From positions 82,767 through 146,766 of the forward strand of contig DRGL01000040.1 in the NCBI GenBank assembly GCA_011050085.1: 64,000 bases of DNA, given 5' to 3'. Below, piece by piece: positions 8,732 to 18,115 of the stretch. The number at the start of each line of letters is the position of its first letter. Within the stretch, counting starts at the first letter, position 1. The DNA comes from Pricia antarctica (GTDB lineage: Bacteria > Bacteroidota > Bacteroidia > Flavobacteriales > Flavobacteriaceae). The position numbers were made by a program, and so were the translations under genes. Below the pieces are notes generated by a model. That model was not told the origin of the DNA, searched no databases, and saw only the letters and a list, made by a program, of their open reading frames with translations.

Positions 8732-9040
8732 AATGTTAAATTTTTAGTAATGATTTTAAAGTAATGGGTAATCGCGTTAACCCTTAATGCAAAGCAAAGG
8801 AATTATAGCGCGTTATTCGTTAAGGAAAAAATCTTGTCTGTTTTTTTAAATTATTAGTACCGCGCTTTATAGCAATTACAGAAATATACTAAACGCTTTG
8901 TTTTAGAGTATGCATTTCATGAATGCTGTATCTAATATTTCATAGCCTTAGTTTTGAACCTATTTTATTAAAGACGCAGTCTTAAATTGAGATACTATTA
9001 AATTTATTCCTAAGACATATGGAAAGATGTAGTTAAGGTA
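8732..9040. other. Intergenic stretch with no recognisable feature
   Basis: About 309 nt of AT-rich DNA between two minus-strand genes. I see no open frame with coding character, no strong hairpin and no TAnnTTTG box on the minus strand. Confidence 0.5.
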
Positions 9041-9835
9041 TTACTTAATCGATAGTCCGATATAAAAACCTTCGCTACCGCGTACATTGAAAACGGTATC
9101 GTCTTCGAAAATAAAATACTGGCCTTTGATGCCTTTCAGCAAACCTGAAAACTCAGGGGTTTTACTTAAATTGAGGCTCTTTACCTTCTTCGGATATCGG
9201 AGTACGGGAAAATCGAGATGGGTTTCCTCGCTATAATTGATATAATAATCCATTGCCTCTTCAGGAATATACGCCTTTAATTTTTGGCGCCAATCAACCA
9301 AATTTTCGTCTTCTATGTCATTGGTCAACATCTTTCGCCAATTTGTTTTGTCGCCGACATGGTCTTTGAGGGCCACCTCAGTGATTCCCGCCAAATAGCG
9401 ATTGGGAGCTTCCAAAATCTCGATGGCTTCATGGGCACCTTGATCGATCCAACGGGTAGGTACTTGGGTCTTACGGGTAACACCTACTTTTATAGTGCTT
9501 GAATTAGCCAAGTAAACAACATGAGGCTTTAGTTGCACCCTTTTTTCATATTCCAGATCTCTATCCTCTTTGCCTAAGTGCGCAGTGCTTAATTCGGGGC
9601 GCATGACCCAATCGCCGGCCGATGGGATATCGAAAAAGCAATTTTTACAGAAACCCTGTCGATAGATGGGCCTGTTTTCGCCGCAGTTCAGACATTGGTA
9701 TTTTATGAAACGAATTGTCAATTGTTTGTCAAGTACCTGATTCACATTTAAAAAATCATCCTCAAAAATCATGTAATATTGAATGGGATGGCCGATTTCG
9801 GTTCTCATCTTTCGTAGTACACCTTCGTATTGCAT
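9041..9835 (-). CDS. DUF2797 family protein
   Basis: A 264-residue protein of the DUF2797 family. Near the N terminus four cysteines, C48-x2-C51 (CLNCG) and C63-x2-C66 (CKNC), form a probable zinc ribbon, followed by a region containing KVGVTRKTQVPTRWIDQGA, which resembles a GIY-YIG-like start (the family is distantly related to that nuclease fold). No function is established for the family. It is divergent from the GH3-like gene with 63 nt between the starts, a pairing often seen in flavobacterial genomes. Confidence 0.85.
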   Translation of the reverse strand: MQYEGVLRKMRTEIGHPIQYYMIFEDDFLNVNQVLDKQLTIRFIKYQCLNCGENRPIYRQGFCKNCFFDIPSAGDWVMRPELSTAHLGKEDRDLEYEKRVQLKPHVVYLANSSTIKVGVTRKTQVPTRWIDQGAHEAIEILEAPNRYLAGITEVALKDHVGDKTNWRKMLTNDIEDENLVDWRQKLKAYIPEEAMDYYINYSEETHLDFPVLRYPKKVKSLNLSKTPEFSGLLKGIKGQYFIFEDDTVFNVRGSEGFYIGLSIK

Positions 9836-9898
9836 GATTTCAAATTTGACTATCCTGTTTTTTAAACCTATTTTAGGCGGATAAAGATATCCAAAAAA

Positions 9899-11413
9899 AT
9901 GCCGATACCTATTGTAAATTCCATAGCATCATGGCTTCTGAAAAAGCGTTATCATCAGATAGAACTTTTTCTTAAATATCCGTCAGAGGTGCAAGAAGAG
10001 GTATTGCAGCAATTGCTTGATACTGCCAGGGATACCGAAATCGGAAAGCAATATGAATTCGAAAGCATATCGAACTATACGACGTTTCGTGAACGTGTGC
10101 CGATAGTTTCGTACGAAGAGATGCAGCCGCTTATTGAACGCACACGTCGTGGAGAGCAGAACTTATTTTGGCCAACTTCTATAACCTGGTTCGCCAAAAG
10201 TAGCGGTACAACCAATGCCAAAAGCAAATTTATCCCCGTAAGTGCCGAGTCTTTGGAAGATTGCCATTATAAATCCGCCAAAGACTTGCTCTGTCTCTAT
10301 TTGAACAATAACGAAAACTCTCAACTTTTTTTAGGGAAAAGCCTTCGGCTTGGCGGGAGTAAAGAGCTTTATGAAGATAATGGTTCTTTCTTTGGCGACC
10401 TCTCCGCAATCTTAATAGACAACATGCCCCTTTGGGCCGAGTTTAGCAGTACCCCCAGCAGCAAGGTGTCTTTAATGAGTGAATGGGAAAGTAAACTAAA
10501 GGCTATTATCCAAGAGAGTACCCAAGAGAATGTGACCAGCCTAGCGGGCGTTCCCTCTTGGATGCTGGTATTGCTCAATCAGGTGCTAGAAGAAACTGGA
10601 AAAGAATCTATTTTTCAGGTTTGGGAAAATCTTGAGGTTTACTTTCATGGCGGCGTTAGTTTCAACCCTTATAAAGAACAATACCGAAAGTTGTTTCCCA
10701 GAAAAAATTTCAGGTATTATGAAATATACAATGCCTCCGAAGGTTTTTTTGCTATTCAAGACCGTAATAATTCTGATGAGTTACTGTTAATGCTCGACTA
10801 CGGTATTTTCTATGAATTTATTCCCATGAATAAATTCGGTTCTGTGGAGCAGAAAGCGATACCCCTTTGGGAGGTCAATACCCAAACCAACTATGCCATT
10901 ATTATAACTACAAATGCCGGCTTGTGGCGATATCAAATCGGAGATACCGTGCGTTTTACGTCAACAGATCCCTATCGGATTAAGGTTACCGGAAGAACTA
11001 AACACCATATCAATGTATTCGGCGAAGAGTTAATAATTGAAAATGCAGAGGAAGCCTTAAAAACGGTTTGCTTAAAAACCGGTGCAGAAATAAAAGATTA
11101 CACAGCGGGACCAATATTCATGAAAGGTAAGGAAAAGGGAGCCCATGAATGGATTATCGAATTTAGAAAGCCTCCCGAAGAGCTCGATTATTTTATTGAA
11201 ATGTTCGATAATGCGCTCAAGGCATTGAACTCCGATTACGAGGCCAAGCGCTACAATAATATAACACTTAAAATGCCTAAAGTGCACATAGCGCGGCAGC
11301 AACTTTTTTACGACTGGCTAAAATCAAAAGACAAGCTGGGCGGCCAACATAAGATACCAAGATTGTCCAATAAAAGGGACTACATCGAAGAATTGCTCCA
11401 TATGAACAATTAA
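9899..11413 (+). CDS. GH3 auxin-responsive promoter family protein (acyl-adenylating enzyme)
   Basis: A 504-residue member of the ANL-like GH3 family. The ATP/AMP-binding P-loop is visible as SSGTTNAKSKFIP (residues 101-113), with the second adenylate region around YYEIYNASEGFFAIQ and the hinge segment RYQIGDTVRF. Plant relatives conjugate amino acids to jasmonate or auxin; bacterial members have no settled substrate, though acid-amine ligation via an acyl-adenylate is expected. It is divergent from DUF2797 and is followed 72 nt later by a small alpha/beta hydrolase on the same strand, which could act on the same class of substrate. Substrate unknown. Confidence 0.88.
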   Translation: MPIPIVNSIASWLLKKRYHQIELFLKYPSEVQEEVLQQLLDTARDTEIGKQYEFESISNYTTFRERVPIVSYEEMQPLIERTRRGEQNLFWPTSITWFAKSSGTTNAKSKFIPVSAESLEDCHYKSAKDLLCLYLNNNENSQLFLGKSLRLGGSKELYEDNGSFFGDLSAILIDNMPLWAEFSSTPSSKVSLMSEWESKLKAIIQESTQENVTSLAGVPSWMLVLLNQVLEETGKESIFQVWENLEVYFHGGVSFNPYKEQYRKLFPRKNFRYYEIYNASEGFFAIQDRNNSDELLLMLDYGIFYEFIPMNKFGSVEQKAIPLWEVNTQTNYAIIITTNAGLWRYQIGDTVRFTSTDPYRIKVTGRTKHHINVFGEELIIENAEEALKTVCLKTGAEIKDYTAGPIFMKGKEKGAHEWIIEFRKPPEELDYFIEMFDNALKALNSDYEAKRYNNITLKMPKVHIARQQLFYDWLKSKDKLGGQHKIPRLSNKRDYIEELLHMNN

Positions 11414-11485
11414 TTGTTGATATTTGTCCTTATATGCGGAGATTGCTGCTCGTATTTAACCGAACATCAAATTAAACTTAGCATT

Positions 11486-12049
11486 ATGGCAGAAAGACTT
11501 GTGATCGTTTCCGACATGTGGGGCGTTAAAAAAGGACTCTGGATTACCTCTTACCTAGGATATCTACAGCAATATTTCGACATTACTTTCTACGACTGTC
11601 AGCAACTTGCGCATCTTGATGTGGTCGTAAATTCTGAAGAAAATATACATAAAGCTTTTGTTGAGGGCGGTATCACTACTGCAGCAGCCCATCTTTTGAA
11701 AAAGGAGAAAGAGCCCGTTCATTATCTGGGATTTAGTACGGGAGGTACCATCGCTTGGAAAGCGAATCTAATGGGGCTGCCGATGAAATCGCTCTACACG
11801 GTTTCATCGACACGAATACGCACAGAGAGCAAAGCGCCTGCATGTCCGACCACTGTATTATTTGGTGATAACGATATGTACAGGCCGAAGTCGAGTTGGT
11901 ATGAAGAGACCGGTGTACAAGGTGAACTGATCAAAGGTTTTGGTCACAATATGTATACCGATGAAAAAATTATTAAAAAGGTTTGCTTAGACCTATTACA
12001 GTCCGTAACGCAAGTAACAAAAATCAAGGAAAAAGAAAAAGCGATGTAA
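11486..12049 (+). CDS. Small alpha/beta hydrolase
   Basis: With the ATG at 11486 the protein is 187 residues; the frame stays open upstream to a TTG at 11414, but that extension (LIFVLICGDCC...) does not look native. The core has the nucleophile elbow GFSTGG (82-87, S84), an acid in LFGDND (D128 or D130) and a His in GFGHNMY (H154), in the correct order for a catalytic triad. It has no cap domain and no signal peptide, so it should be a cytosolic esterase or hydrolase. It lies just downstream of the GH3-like gene and ends inside a terminator hairpin. Substrate unknown. Confidence 0.8.
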   Translation: MAERLVIVSDMWGVKKGLWITSYLGYLQQYFDITFYDCQQLAHLDVVVNSEENIHKAFVEGGITTAAAHLLKKEKEPVHYLGFSTGGTIAWKANLMGLPMKSLYTVSSTRIRTESKAPACPTTVLFGDNDMYRPKSSWYEETGVQGELIKGFGHNMYTDEKIIKKVCLDLLQSVTQVTKIKEKEKAM

Positions 12050-12063
12050 ATAATCGCTTTTTT
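12036..12063 (+). terminator. Terminator overlapping the stop codon of the alpha/beta hydrolase
   Basis: AAAAAGCGAT (12036-12045) pairs with ATCGCTTTTT (12053-12062), loop GTAAATA, followed by a short U-run. The TAA stop (12047-12049) lies within the loop, so the last codons of the gene form the left arm. The A/T arms make it potentially bidirectional with clpX coming from the other side. Confidence 0.75.
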
Positions 12064-12120
12064 GAAGGAATATTAATTTTTTAGATATGATGCTCCAAAC
12101 TTTTGGCTTGGTGCTCCCGC

Positions 12121-13356
12121 TTAAGAGACCGCTTTGAGTTTCTTGATAGTCTCATACGACAATTTATCTTCCGCATAGGCTTTGGTAACCTTGAATTCAG
12201 TGTCGTCGGTGCTGGGCATTTCAAACATAGCATCCGTAAAAATAGCCTCGCATAAAGAACGTAATCCTCTAGCCCCTAATTTGTATTCTATTGCTTTTTT
12301 GACAATATAATCCAAGGCTTGATCGGTAATTGTAAAACTGATATCATCCATTGCAAACAGTTTTTCGTACTGTTTGATAATAGCATTTTTAGGTTCGGTA
12401 AGAATAGCACGAAGTGTCTGTTCGTCTAGTGGATTCATATGGGTCAACACGGGAAGTCTTCCAATAATTTCGGGTATCAATCCAAATTCCTTTAAATCTT
12501 TAGGAATTATATATTGCAAAATGTTGGTCTCATCGAGATTCTCATCTGCTTTGGAAGATTTATAGCCAACCGCTTGCATATTTAATCGCTTGGTAATAGC
12601 CCGCTCAATTCCGTCAAAGGCACCACCGGCAATAAATAGGATGTTCTCGGTATTTACTTCAATGAACTTTTGATCAGGATGCTTTCTTCCACCTTTTGGC
12701 GGTACGTTTACACTAGTCCCCTCCAATAATTTTAAAAGGCCTTGTTGTACCCCTTCCCCAGAAACATCTCGGGTTATGGATGGGTTATCACTTTTACGGG
12801 CTATTTTATCGATTTCGTCGATAAATACAATGCCGCGTTCCGCTTTTTCGAGATTGTAATCCGCCGCTTGTAATAATCGGGTGAGAATGCTTTCAACGTC
12901 TTCCCCCACATAACCGGCCTCGGTTAAAATAGTAGCGTCGACGATGGCCAAAGGTACATTCAACATTCTGGCGATAGTCTTGGCCATCAAGGTTTTACCG
13001 GTTCCAGTCTGTCCGACCATGATGATGTTACTTTTCTGAATTTCTATATCATCATCTTTGCTCTTGGCTTGCAACAATCTTTTGTAGTGATTGTAAACCG
13101 CAACGGACATAACTTTCTTGGTTCGTTCTTGGCCGATGATATAAGTATCTAAAAAATCCTTTATTTCTTGAGGCTTTTTAAGAATGAGTTCTGAAGATAA
13201 ATCGTTCGTCTTCGTCTGTCTTGATTCCTCGGCAACAATACCATGGGCCTGTTCGATGCATCTATCGCATATATGCGCATCAAGCCCTGCAATCAAAAGA
13301 TTGGTTTCGGGCTTTTTTCTACCACAGAACGAGCACTCTAAATTTTCTTTTGCCAT
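12121..13356 (-). CDS. clpX: ATP-dependent Clp protease ATP-binding subunit ClpX
   Basis: A 411-residue AAA+ unfoldase that recognises, unfolds and feeds substrates into ClpP. The N-terminal zinc-binding domain has C8, C11, C30 and C33; the AAA+ module has Walker A GQTGTGKT (115-122), pore loop GYVG (149-152) and Walker B IVFIDEID (176-183). At the place where E. coli ClpX has the ClpP-docking IGF tripeptide I read AVGYKSS, so the loop appears to be VGY here. It is the last gene of tig-clpP-clpX, 96 nt after clpP, and faces the alpha/beta hydrolase gene. Identification is certain. Confidence 0.98.
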   Translation of the reverse strand: MAKENLECSFCGRKKPETNLLIAGLDAHICDRCIEQAHGIVAEESRQTKTNDLSSELILKKPQEIKDFLDTYIIGQERTKKVMSVAVYNHYKRLLQAKSKDDDIEIQKSNIIMVGQTGTGKTLMAKTIARMLNVPLAIVDATILTEAGYVGEDVESILTRLLQAADYNLEKAERGIVFIDEIDKIARKSDNPSITRDVSGEGVQQGLLKLLEGTSVNVPPKGGRKHPDQKFIEVNTENILFIAGGAFDGIERAITKRLNMQAVGYKSSKADENLDETNILQYIIPKDLKEFGLIPEIIGRLPVLTHMNPLDEQTLRAILTEPKNAIIKQYEKLFAMDDISFTITDQALDYIVKKAIEYKLGARGLRSLCEAIFTDAMFEMPSTDDTEFKVTKAYAEDKLSYETIKKLKAVS

Positions 13357-13452
13357 ATATCTTTCTAACTATTCTCGATAGACCTAAACGCAGAATTACG
13401 GCTTTTGGTCTACCTTTCATCGAAAAGTGGATAATGTTAAGCTCTAAATCGC

Positions 13453-14133
13453 CTATTTAATATCTCGCGTCAATATTTCATCTATCATACCATATTCCTT
13501 AGCTCTATCAGCTTTCATCCAATAATCACGGTCGCTGTCTTCGTGAATTTTTTCAATCGTCTGTCCGGAATGTTTGGCGATAATCTTATATAATTCGTCC
13601 TTTAATTTCAGAATTTCCCTTGCCGTGATTTCAATATCACTGGCTTGGCCCTGTGCACCACCCATAGGTTGATGAATCATGACTCGGGAATGGGTTAGCC
13701 CGCTGCGCTTACCTTTCGTACCAGCGCAAAGCAGTACTGCCCCCATTGATGCGGCCATACCTGTACAAATGGTAGCGACATCGGGTTTGATAAACTGCAT
13801 CGTATCATAGATGCCCAAACCGGCATAAACACTACCTCCGGGAGAGTTAATATATATCTGGATATCTTTATTGGCATCGGTACTTTCTAAAAACAACAAC
13901 TGTGCCTGTACAATATTGGCAACTTGGTCGTTGATGCCCGTACCCAAAAAGATGATCCGGTCCATCATCAGACGTGAGAATACATCCATAGCCACAGCGT
14001 TCATTTGCCGTTCTTCTATGATATTCGGGGTGAGTCCGACAGGATTCATACTATCGACAATCTTGTCGTAGTACATACTGTTTATACCCTGATGTTTTAT
14101 TGCGTAATTCTTGAATTCTTTTCCGTACTCCAT
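13453..14133 (-). CDS. clpP: ATP-dependent Clp protease proteolytic subunit ClpP
   Basis: With the ATG at 14133 this is a 226-residue serine peptidase that assembles as two heptameric rings. The catalytic triad is intact: S129 in GMAASMGA, H154 in MIHQPMGG and D203 in DRDYWM. The N-terminal part contains the conserved IIEERQM and DRIIFLG segments. The frame is open upstream to a GTG at 14199, but flavobacterial ClpP proteins start at the (M)[10 protein letters not shown] region, so I choose the ATG. It lies between trigger factor (116 nt upstream) and clpX, the classic order linking nascent-chain folding and degradation. Confidence 0.97.
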   Translation of the reverse strand: MEYGKEFKNYAIKHQGINSMYYDKIVDSMNPVGLTPNIIEERQMNAVAMDVFSRLMMDRIIFLGTGINDQVANIVQAQLLFLESTDANKDIQIYINSPGGSVYAGLGIYDTMQFIKPDVATICTGMAASMGAVLLCAGTKGKRSGLTHSRVMIHQPMGGAQGQASDIEITAREILKLKDELYKIIAKHSGQTIEKIHEDSDRDYWMKADRAKEYGMIDEILTRDIK

Positions 14134-14249
14134 TTTATTTTGTTCGATATAGTTAGAACCGACGCTGGTAAAAGCTGCCGAAAAATTTTGTTTCAGCACC
14201 TTAAAGATACCTTTATTTTTGAAAAGGTCTCAAGTCTGATAACCGCTTT

Positions 14250-15572
14250 TTAACCGTATACTTCCTTGATAAAGTTGTCGTAAGTTACTTCCTTGGCCTT
14301 TAGGTTAGCTTTTTCTTTGTAGAGATTAAGTAATTTTTGACTCATTAATTGTTCTGATAAGCGCTTAGCCTCATCTTGATTGCCCAGGACTCTAGCCGCA
14401 ATATTGTCAAGTTCTTCCTCTTTTGGGTCCATTTGACCATACTGTGCCATCTGTTGACGTATAAAGCCTTTTGCAAACTCCTTTAATTCCTCGAACTCCA
14501 ACTTAATGCCGTTATCTTGAATAATTTTTCCTTCAATCAACTGATAGCGAAGTCCTTTTTCAGATTTTTTGTATTCTTCGGTGGCTTGCTCCTCGGTCAA
14601 AGGTTCTTCGCCGGTCATCCGAATCCATTTGGTCAAAAATTCAGAAGGAAGTTCAAACTTGATATTTTCGATGAAATATTCCGTTACGTCGTTGAGCAAT
14701 TTTTGATCTGATTGCTGCTCGAACTGTTTTTCTGAATCTTCCTTTATTTTTTCTTTCATTTCCTTTTCGGAAGAGACACTATCTTTTCCAAAGAGTTTGT
14801 CGAAAAGCTCTTGATTCAATTCTGCGGCCTCCCGCTCGTTGATTTCATCAATGGTAAACTGCACATCGATGTTAAGATCTTTCGATTTATCTTGTGATAC
14901 TCCCAAAACACTTGAAAGCAGATAATCTTCCTTAAAAAGACCTTTAGTATTAAGGCTTACAACGTCACCTACCTTTTTTCCCTGTAAAGCTTCAAGGGCT
15001 TTTTTACTCTTTATTTTGTCAAGTTCAACAGTGGTCTTATTATCAACTTCTTCTTCAGCGTTAACAAATGTTCCAGTGACTTCATCATTTTTTCCGACTT
15101 CGTTTTTGCTGGTAAGTTTTCCATACTGTTTGCGAAGGCGAGTCACCTGTTCATCGACCATTTTTTTATCGGCAACGATTTTATAATGGGTGACGGGTTT
15201 TTTTGTATCAAGGGATAGTTCAAAATCAGGGGCAAGGCCCAATTCAAATTCAAAAGCCAATTCTTCATCGTCCCAATCAAAATTGTCCATCTGTTTCGGA
15301 AGTGGATTTCCGAGTACATCCAATTTCTCTTCGGTAAGATATTTGTTCAAATTATCCTGTAAGAGCTTGTTGACCTCGTCGACCATGACCGACTTTCCGT
15401 ATTGCTTTTTTATAAGACCTATAGGTACCTGACCTTTTCTAAAGCCTGGTATATTTGCTTTTTTTCTATAGTCCTTGAGAATGGTATCCACCTTATCCTG
15501 ATAATCCTCCTTGGTGATAGCGACCTTTACGACCGCATTAAGGTCATCGATTTGCTCTTTGGTAATGTTCAT
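14250..15572 (-). CDS. tig: Trigger factor, ribosome-associated chaperone
   Basis: A 440-residue protein beginning with the ribosome-binding domain; the ribosome signature appears as PGFRKGQVP (residues about 42-50). The central region corresponds to the PPIase (FKBP-like) domain, here divergent, and the C-terminal half (about 250-440) is the charged, helical substrate-cradling domain. It binds nascent chains at the exit tunnel. It is first in the tig-clpP-clpX set and has a well-placed promoter just upstream. The catalytic quality of the PPIase domain is doubtful, as in other Bacteroidota trigger factors. Confidence 0.95.
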   Translation of the reverse strand: MNITKEQIDDLNAVVKVAITKEDYQDKVDTILKDYRKKANIPGFRKGQVPIGLIKKQYGKSVMVDEVNKLLQDNLNKYLTEEKLDVLGNPLPKQMDNFDWDDEELAFEFELGLAPDFELSLDTKKPVTHYKIVADKKMVDEQVTRLRKQYGKLTSKNEVGKNDEVTGTFVNAEEEVDNKTTVELDKIKSKKALEALQGKKVGDVVSLNTKGLFKEDYLLSSVLGVSQDKSKDLNIDVQFTIDEINEREAAELNQELFDKLFGKDSVSSEKEMKEKIKEDSEKQFEQQSDQKLLNDVTEYFIENIKFELPSEFLTKWIRMTGEEPLTEEQATEEYKKSEKGLRYQLIEGKIIQDNGIKLEFEELKEFAKGFIRQQMAQYGQMDPKEEELDNIAARVLGNQDEAKRLSEQLMSQKLLNLYKEKANLKAKEVTYDNFIKEVYG

Positions 15573-15608
15573 CTAAATCTTCTTTTAAAATATTCTCCAA
15601 ACGGGATG

Positions 15609-15639
15609 CAAAAGTAGCACAATTTAGCTATTCTGGCAA
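15609..15639 (-). promoter_or_regulatory. Promoter of tig-clpP-clpX (TTG-N20-TACTTTTG)
   Basis: On the minus strand TTG (15639-15637) is followed after 20 nt by TACTTTTG (15616-15609), a good match to the Bacteroidota sigma-A consensus TTG-N17-23-TAnnTTTG. The predicted start of transcription lies about 30 nt before the tig ATG. Confidence 0.65.
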
Positions 15640-15867
15640 GTTTTGAAAGGCTTCAAGACCCTTGTTATTTGTTAAAGCTTTCTAGGGATACCGAGCCTAA
15701 GTAGCTAATCTTGAATACGAAATCTTTACAGGATTAGATTATGGAAAAAGGATTTGAATTCAGGTTGGTCTACGTTTATAGTCTAAAGCCAATTAGGGAA
15801 CACCAGTAGGACCAATGTTACCTATCATACTGTGGGCATGGGAAAGGGTAGTACTTCCGTGCAGGAT

Positions 15868-16227
15868 TTACTTCTCACTACGTTTTTCCTTTTCGCCCAA
15901 CAACGAGTATAATATAGACTGCAAGAAAGATAATAATAAGCTGAACAATAAGGCCCAACCAATACCGTCGACTACAAAACCATCGACCATTGTATCGGCT
16001 AATAAGATGATAATAGCATTGATAATTAAAAGAAAAAGTCCGAAAGTCACTATAGTGACCGGCAGGGTCAAGATAACCAAAATAGGTTTGACCAAAAAGT
16101 TAAGTAAGCTCAGTACTATGGCAACGATGATTGCAGTAAAATAACTATCTACCGAAACGTGAGGTAGTATTTTAGATAGAATTACGACCGCAAGGGCGCT
16201 CAATAATATACGAATTACGAGTTTCAT
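15868..16227 (-). CDS. Phage holin family IV-like small membrane protein
   Basis: A 119-residue protein consisting almost entirely of four hydrophobic segments (about residues 4-20, 28-55, 58-78 and 88-112) with a short charged C-terminal tail. It matches the Phage_holin_4_2 (mycobacterial 4-TM holin superfamily IV) type, including the LNFLVKPILVILTLPVTIVTFGLF pattern. Despite the name, chromosomal members in Bacteroidota are not linked to prophages, and none is seen here. It sits between the terminator of the SGNH lipoprotein gene and a 295-nt gap before trigger factor. Function unknown. Confidence 0.85.
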   Translation of the reverse strand: MKLVIRILLSALAVVILSKILPHVSVDSYFTAIIVAIVLSLLNFLVKPILVILTLPVTIVTFGLFLLIINAIIILLADTMVDGFVVDGIGWALLFSLLLSFLQSILYSLLGEKEKRSEK

Positions 16228-16251
16228 GTTAAATGGTTCTGACTGGATTTG

Positions 16252-16279
16252 AAAAAGGCACCGATTCTTTCGGTGCCTT
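16252..16279 (-). terminator. Rho-independent terminator after the SGNH lipoprotein gene
   Basis: AAGGCACCG (16255-16263) and CGGTGCCTT (16271-16279) form a perfect 9-bp stem with a 7-nt loop; on the minus strand the stem is followed by a U-run (A-run at 16252-16256). It lies 24 nt past the stop codon. Confidence 0.85.
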
Positions 16280-16302
16280 CAAAATTAGAGATTATTTCAG
16301 AC

Positions 16303-17901
16303 TTAATTGATGTATAGCCCTTTATATTCCAACGGGTCGATCTTAGGTAGTTGCGCGCCGTAGGTATCTTCGATGGTTTTAATAAAAGCATTTGCCATAA
16401 GGGCGTAGCCTCTGGGAGAAAGGTGAACACCATCTAGCGAAAAACCGCCACCGGTGGCAAATTCAGCGGTAACTGTGCTGCCATCGGATAGGGGAATTCC
16501 CCCTTCGGATGCAGCTTGCTGAAGTACGGCATTCGCATCTACAAAACCTAGGCCGTATACGCCTGCTAATTGTGCAATGGTCGCGTTAAATGTAGCGGTG
16601 GCATTGATAACGGCGGTCTGTTCCGTTGGCGTCAGTACCCATTGGTCTTCCAAGGGGTAGGTAACTCCATTAACAGACAACTGTCCGGCAGTGGCGGGTG
16701 GTACCCCAAGATTTTGGAGGGTAGCGAATGCGGTTTCATTGAGTGTTGCGATCTGACTGCTAGCGGGCAGAACGATAAGGTCATCGGCGTTGGCCTGTCG
16801 CGCTTGCCCATAAAGTGTTCCGAAAACGAAAGCCGTACCGGCATCTAAGCCTCCCTGTACTAATGCACCTGTAATCTGTTGCGATAGATCAGTAAGTGAC
16901 TCGTCTTTGATGACCAAAGCGCTGGCTGCATCTTCTGAGAATACTATGGAGCGTTCCGGTACACCTAAAGCGGCGAAAACTTGGTTCAATCCTGCAAAAG
17001 TTCCGTTTAGCGTTGGTATTTGAGGCCCGAAATCAGGATTTGTAGGATCTAGTGGGGCGAAAGGTACTGTAGTGAAATAAGGTATAGTCGTAACATCGGG
17101 CAGGTTGGCTACCACACCTTGAGCACCACTGGCCGTAAGACTTTGTAGTAATTGGTCGTATACTCCCCCGAAAACCATTGGGTCCGTAATATCGTTGGGC
17201 CCATAAGTCGTGGGGTCTAAATTTCCTGCTTGATTACTACCAGAGCCACCTGAAGTAGCATAAGATAGAATATCGTTATTGCCTATCCATAAAGAAAAGA
17301 AAGTAGGATTTTGAGCCACCGCATCACCGATTATCGTTGCACCCGGCGAGGAAGCGAAACGTACGAAATATGGATTGGCCGCACCTACGGCAAGAGCTTC
17401 AAGACTCCCGTAACCTGGCGCGATAAGGTGATAGGTTTTAGCGCCGGGAACGCCCATATTGTTGAACGGACCTGATAGTATTGTAGTAACTTCGGTCGAG
17501 CCAGAACCCTCTAACCGAGTGGGTGCAGGGGTGCCTGATGCGAACGATAGTATGAAGCGATTTTCAAAACCCGCCAAAGGCTGACCGCCTAGTAAAAGTC
17601 CACCTAAGTTATCTGGCACTAGCGGTTGTGTAAAGTTACCCCCACCGACCTGCGCAAAGCTGCTGGCCATCATATTTGGATAAGAGGCTGTTTGACCATC
17701 AAGAAATAATGCGCCATCGGAATATCCTGCGGTCAGCGAATTGCCTACCGCCACATATGTTGAAAAATCGGCAGTTCCGGCAGAGAAATTTTCAGGCGTT
17801 GGTTCAGTTGGGCCTGGTTCCACAGACGGAGAATTGTCATCATCACTACATGAAATGAGAAATAGGCCGAAAAAAGCCAATACTGCTAAAATCTTTTTCA
17901 T
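16303..17901 (-). CDS. SGNH/GDSL hydrolase-type surface lipoprotein
   Basis: A 532-residue protein starting at the ATG at 17901, directly giving a lipoprotein signal with lipobox LISC (C18). The residues after it, SDDD, resemble the lipoprotein export signal that sends flavobacterial lipoproteins to the cell surface. SGNH-hydrolase blocks are present: block I as VGNSLTAGYSDG (Ser at about 55), the block III-like WIGNND, and the C-terminal DGVHLSPRG with D490 and H493. The family covers esterases and lipases; substrate unknown. The frame is open 18 codons upstream, but a -7 promoter box (17953-17960) overlaps that extension, supporting the shorter start. A terminator follows. Confidence 0.88.
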   Translation of the reverse strand: MKKILAVLAFFGLFLISCSDDDNSPSVEPGPTEPTPENFSAGTADFSTYVAVGNSLTAGYSDGALFLDGQTASYPNMMASSFAQVGGGNFTQPLVPDNLGGLLLGGQPLAGFENRFILSFASGTPAPTRLEGSGSTEVTTILSGPFNNMGVPGAKTYHLIAPGYGSLEALAVGAANPYFVRFASSPGATIIGDAVAQNPTFFSLWIGNNDILSYATSGGSGSNQAGNLDPTTYGPNDITDPMVFGGVYDQLLQSLTASGAQGVVANLPDVTTIPYFTTVPFAPLDPTNPDFGPQIPTLNGTFAGLNQVFAALGVPERSIVFSEDAASALVIKDESLTDLSQQITGALVQGGLDAGTAFVFGTLYGQARQANADDLIVLPASSQIATLNETAFATLQNLGVPPATAGQLSVNGVTYPLEDQWVLTPTEQTAVINATATFNATIAQLAGVYGLGFVDANAVLQQAASEGGIPLSDGSTVTAEFATGGGFSLDGVHLSPRGYALMANAFIKTIEDTYGAQLPKIDPLEYKGLYIN

Positions 17902-17952
17902 CGTATCTTTTTGAATTAGGGGCCTTAAGGGTTTGTTAATTCTGAATTTGTT

Positions 17953-17960
17953 CAAAATTA
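17953..17960 (-). promoter_or_regulatory. Candidate -7 box (TAATTTTG) for the SGNH lipoprotein gene
   Basis: The minus strand reads TAATTTTG, matching TAnnTTTG, about 50 nt before the chosen ATG. It overlaps the longer alternative reading frame, arguing against a start at 17955. Confidence 0.45.
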
Positions 17961-18115
17961 GCTAAAATAATTACACATTTACTAATTTACCTAAAAAAAT
18001 TATGCGTGCATAGTATTTTTGAAAGTGGTGGTAATTGACGTTTAATATGTATGCGGATAGGCATTACCAATTTTAATCAATTTAAAATACATTGCCTTTG
18101 CACACAATGAGAGTA

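Noticed and set aside
8780..8880. GCGCG / CGCGCT inverted pairs in the gap before the MDR gene
   Set aside because: Imperfect and widely spaced; likely chance.
14134..14199. GTG start giving a 22-residue longer ClpP
   Set aside because: The added residues do not match ClpP starts, while the ATG at 14133 gives the family N terminus.
15868..16227. Evidence of a prophage, since the gene resembles phage holin
   Set aside because: No other phage gene is near; the family is common as a chromosomal single gene.
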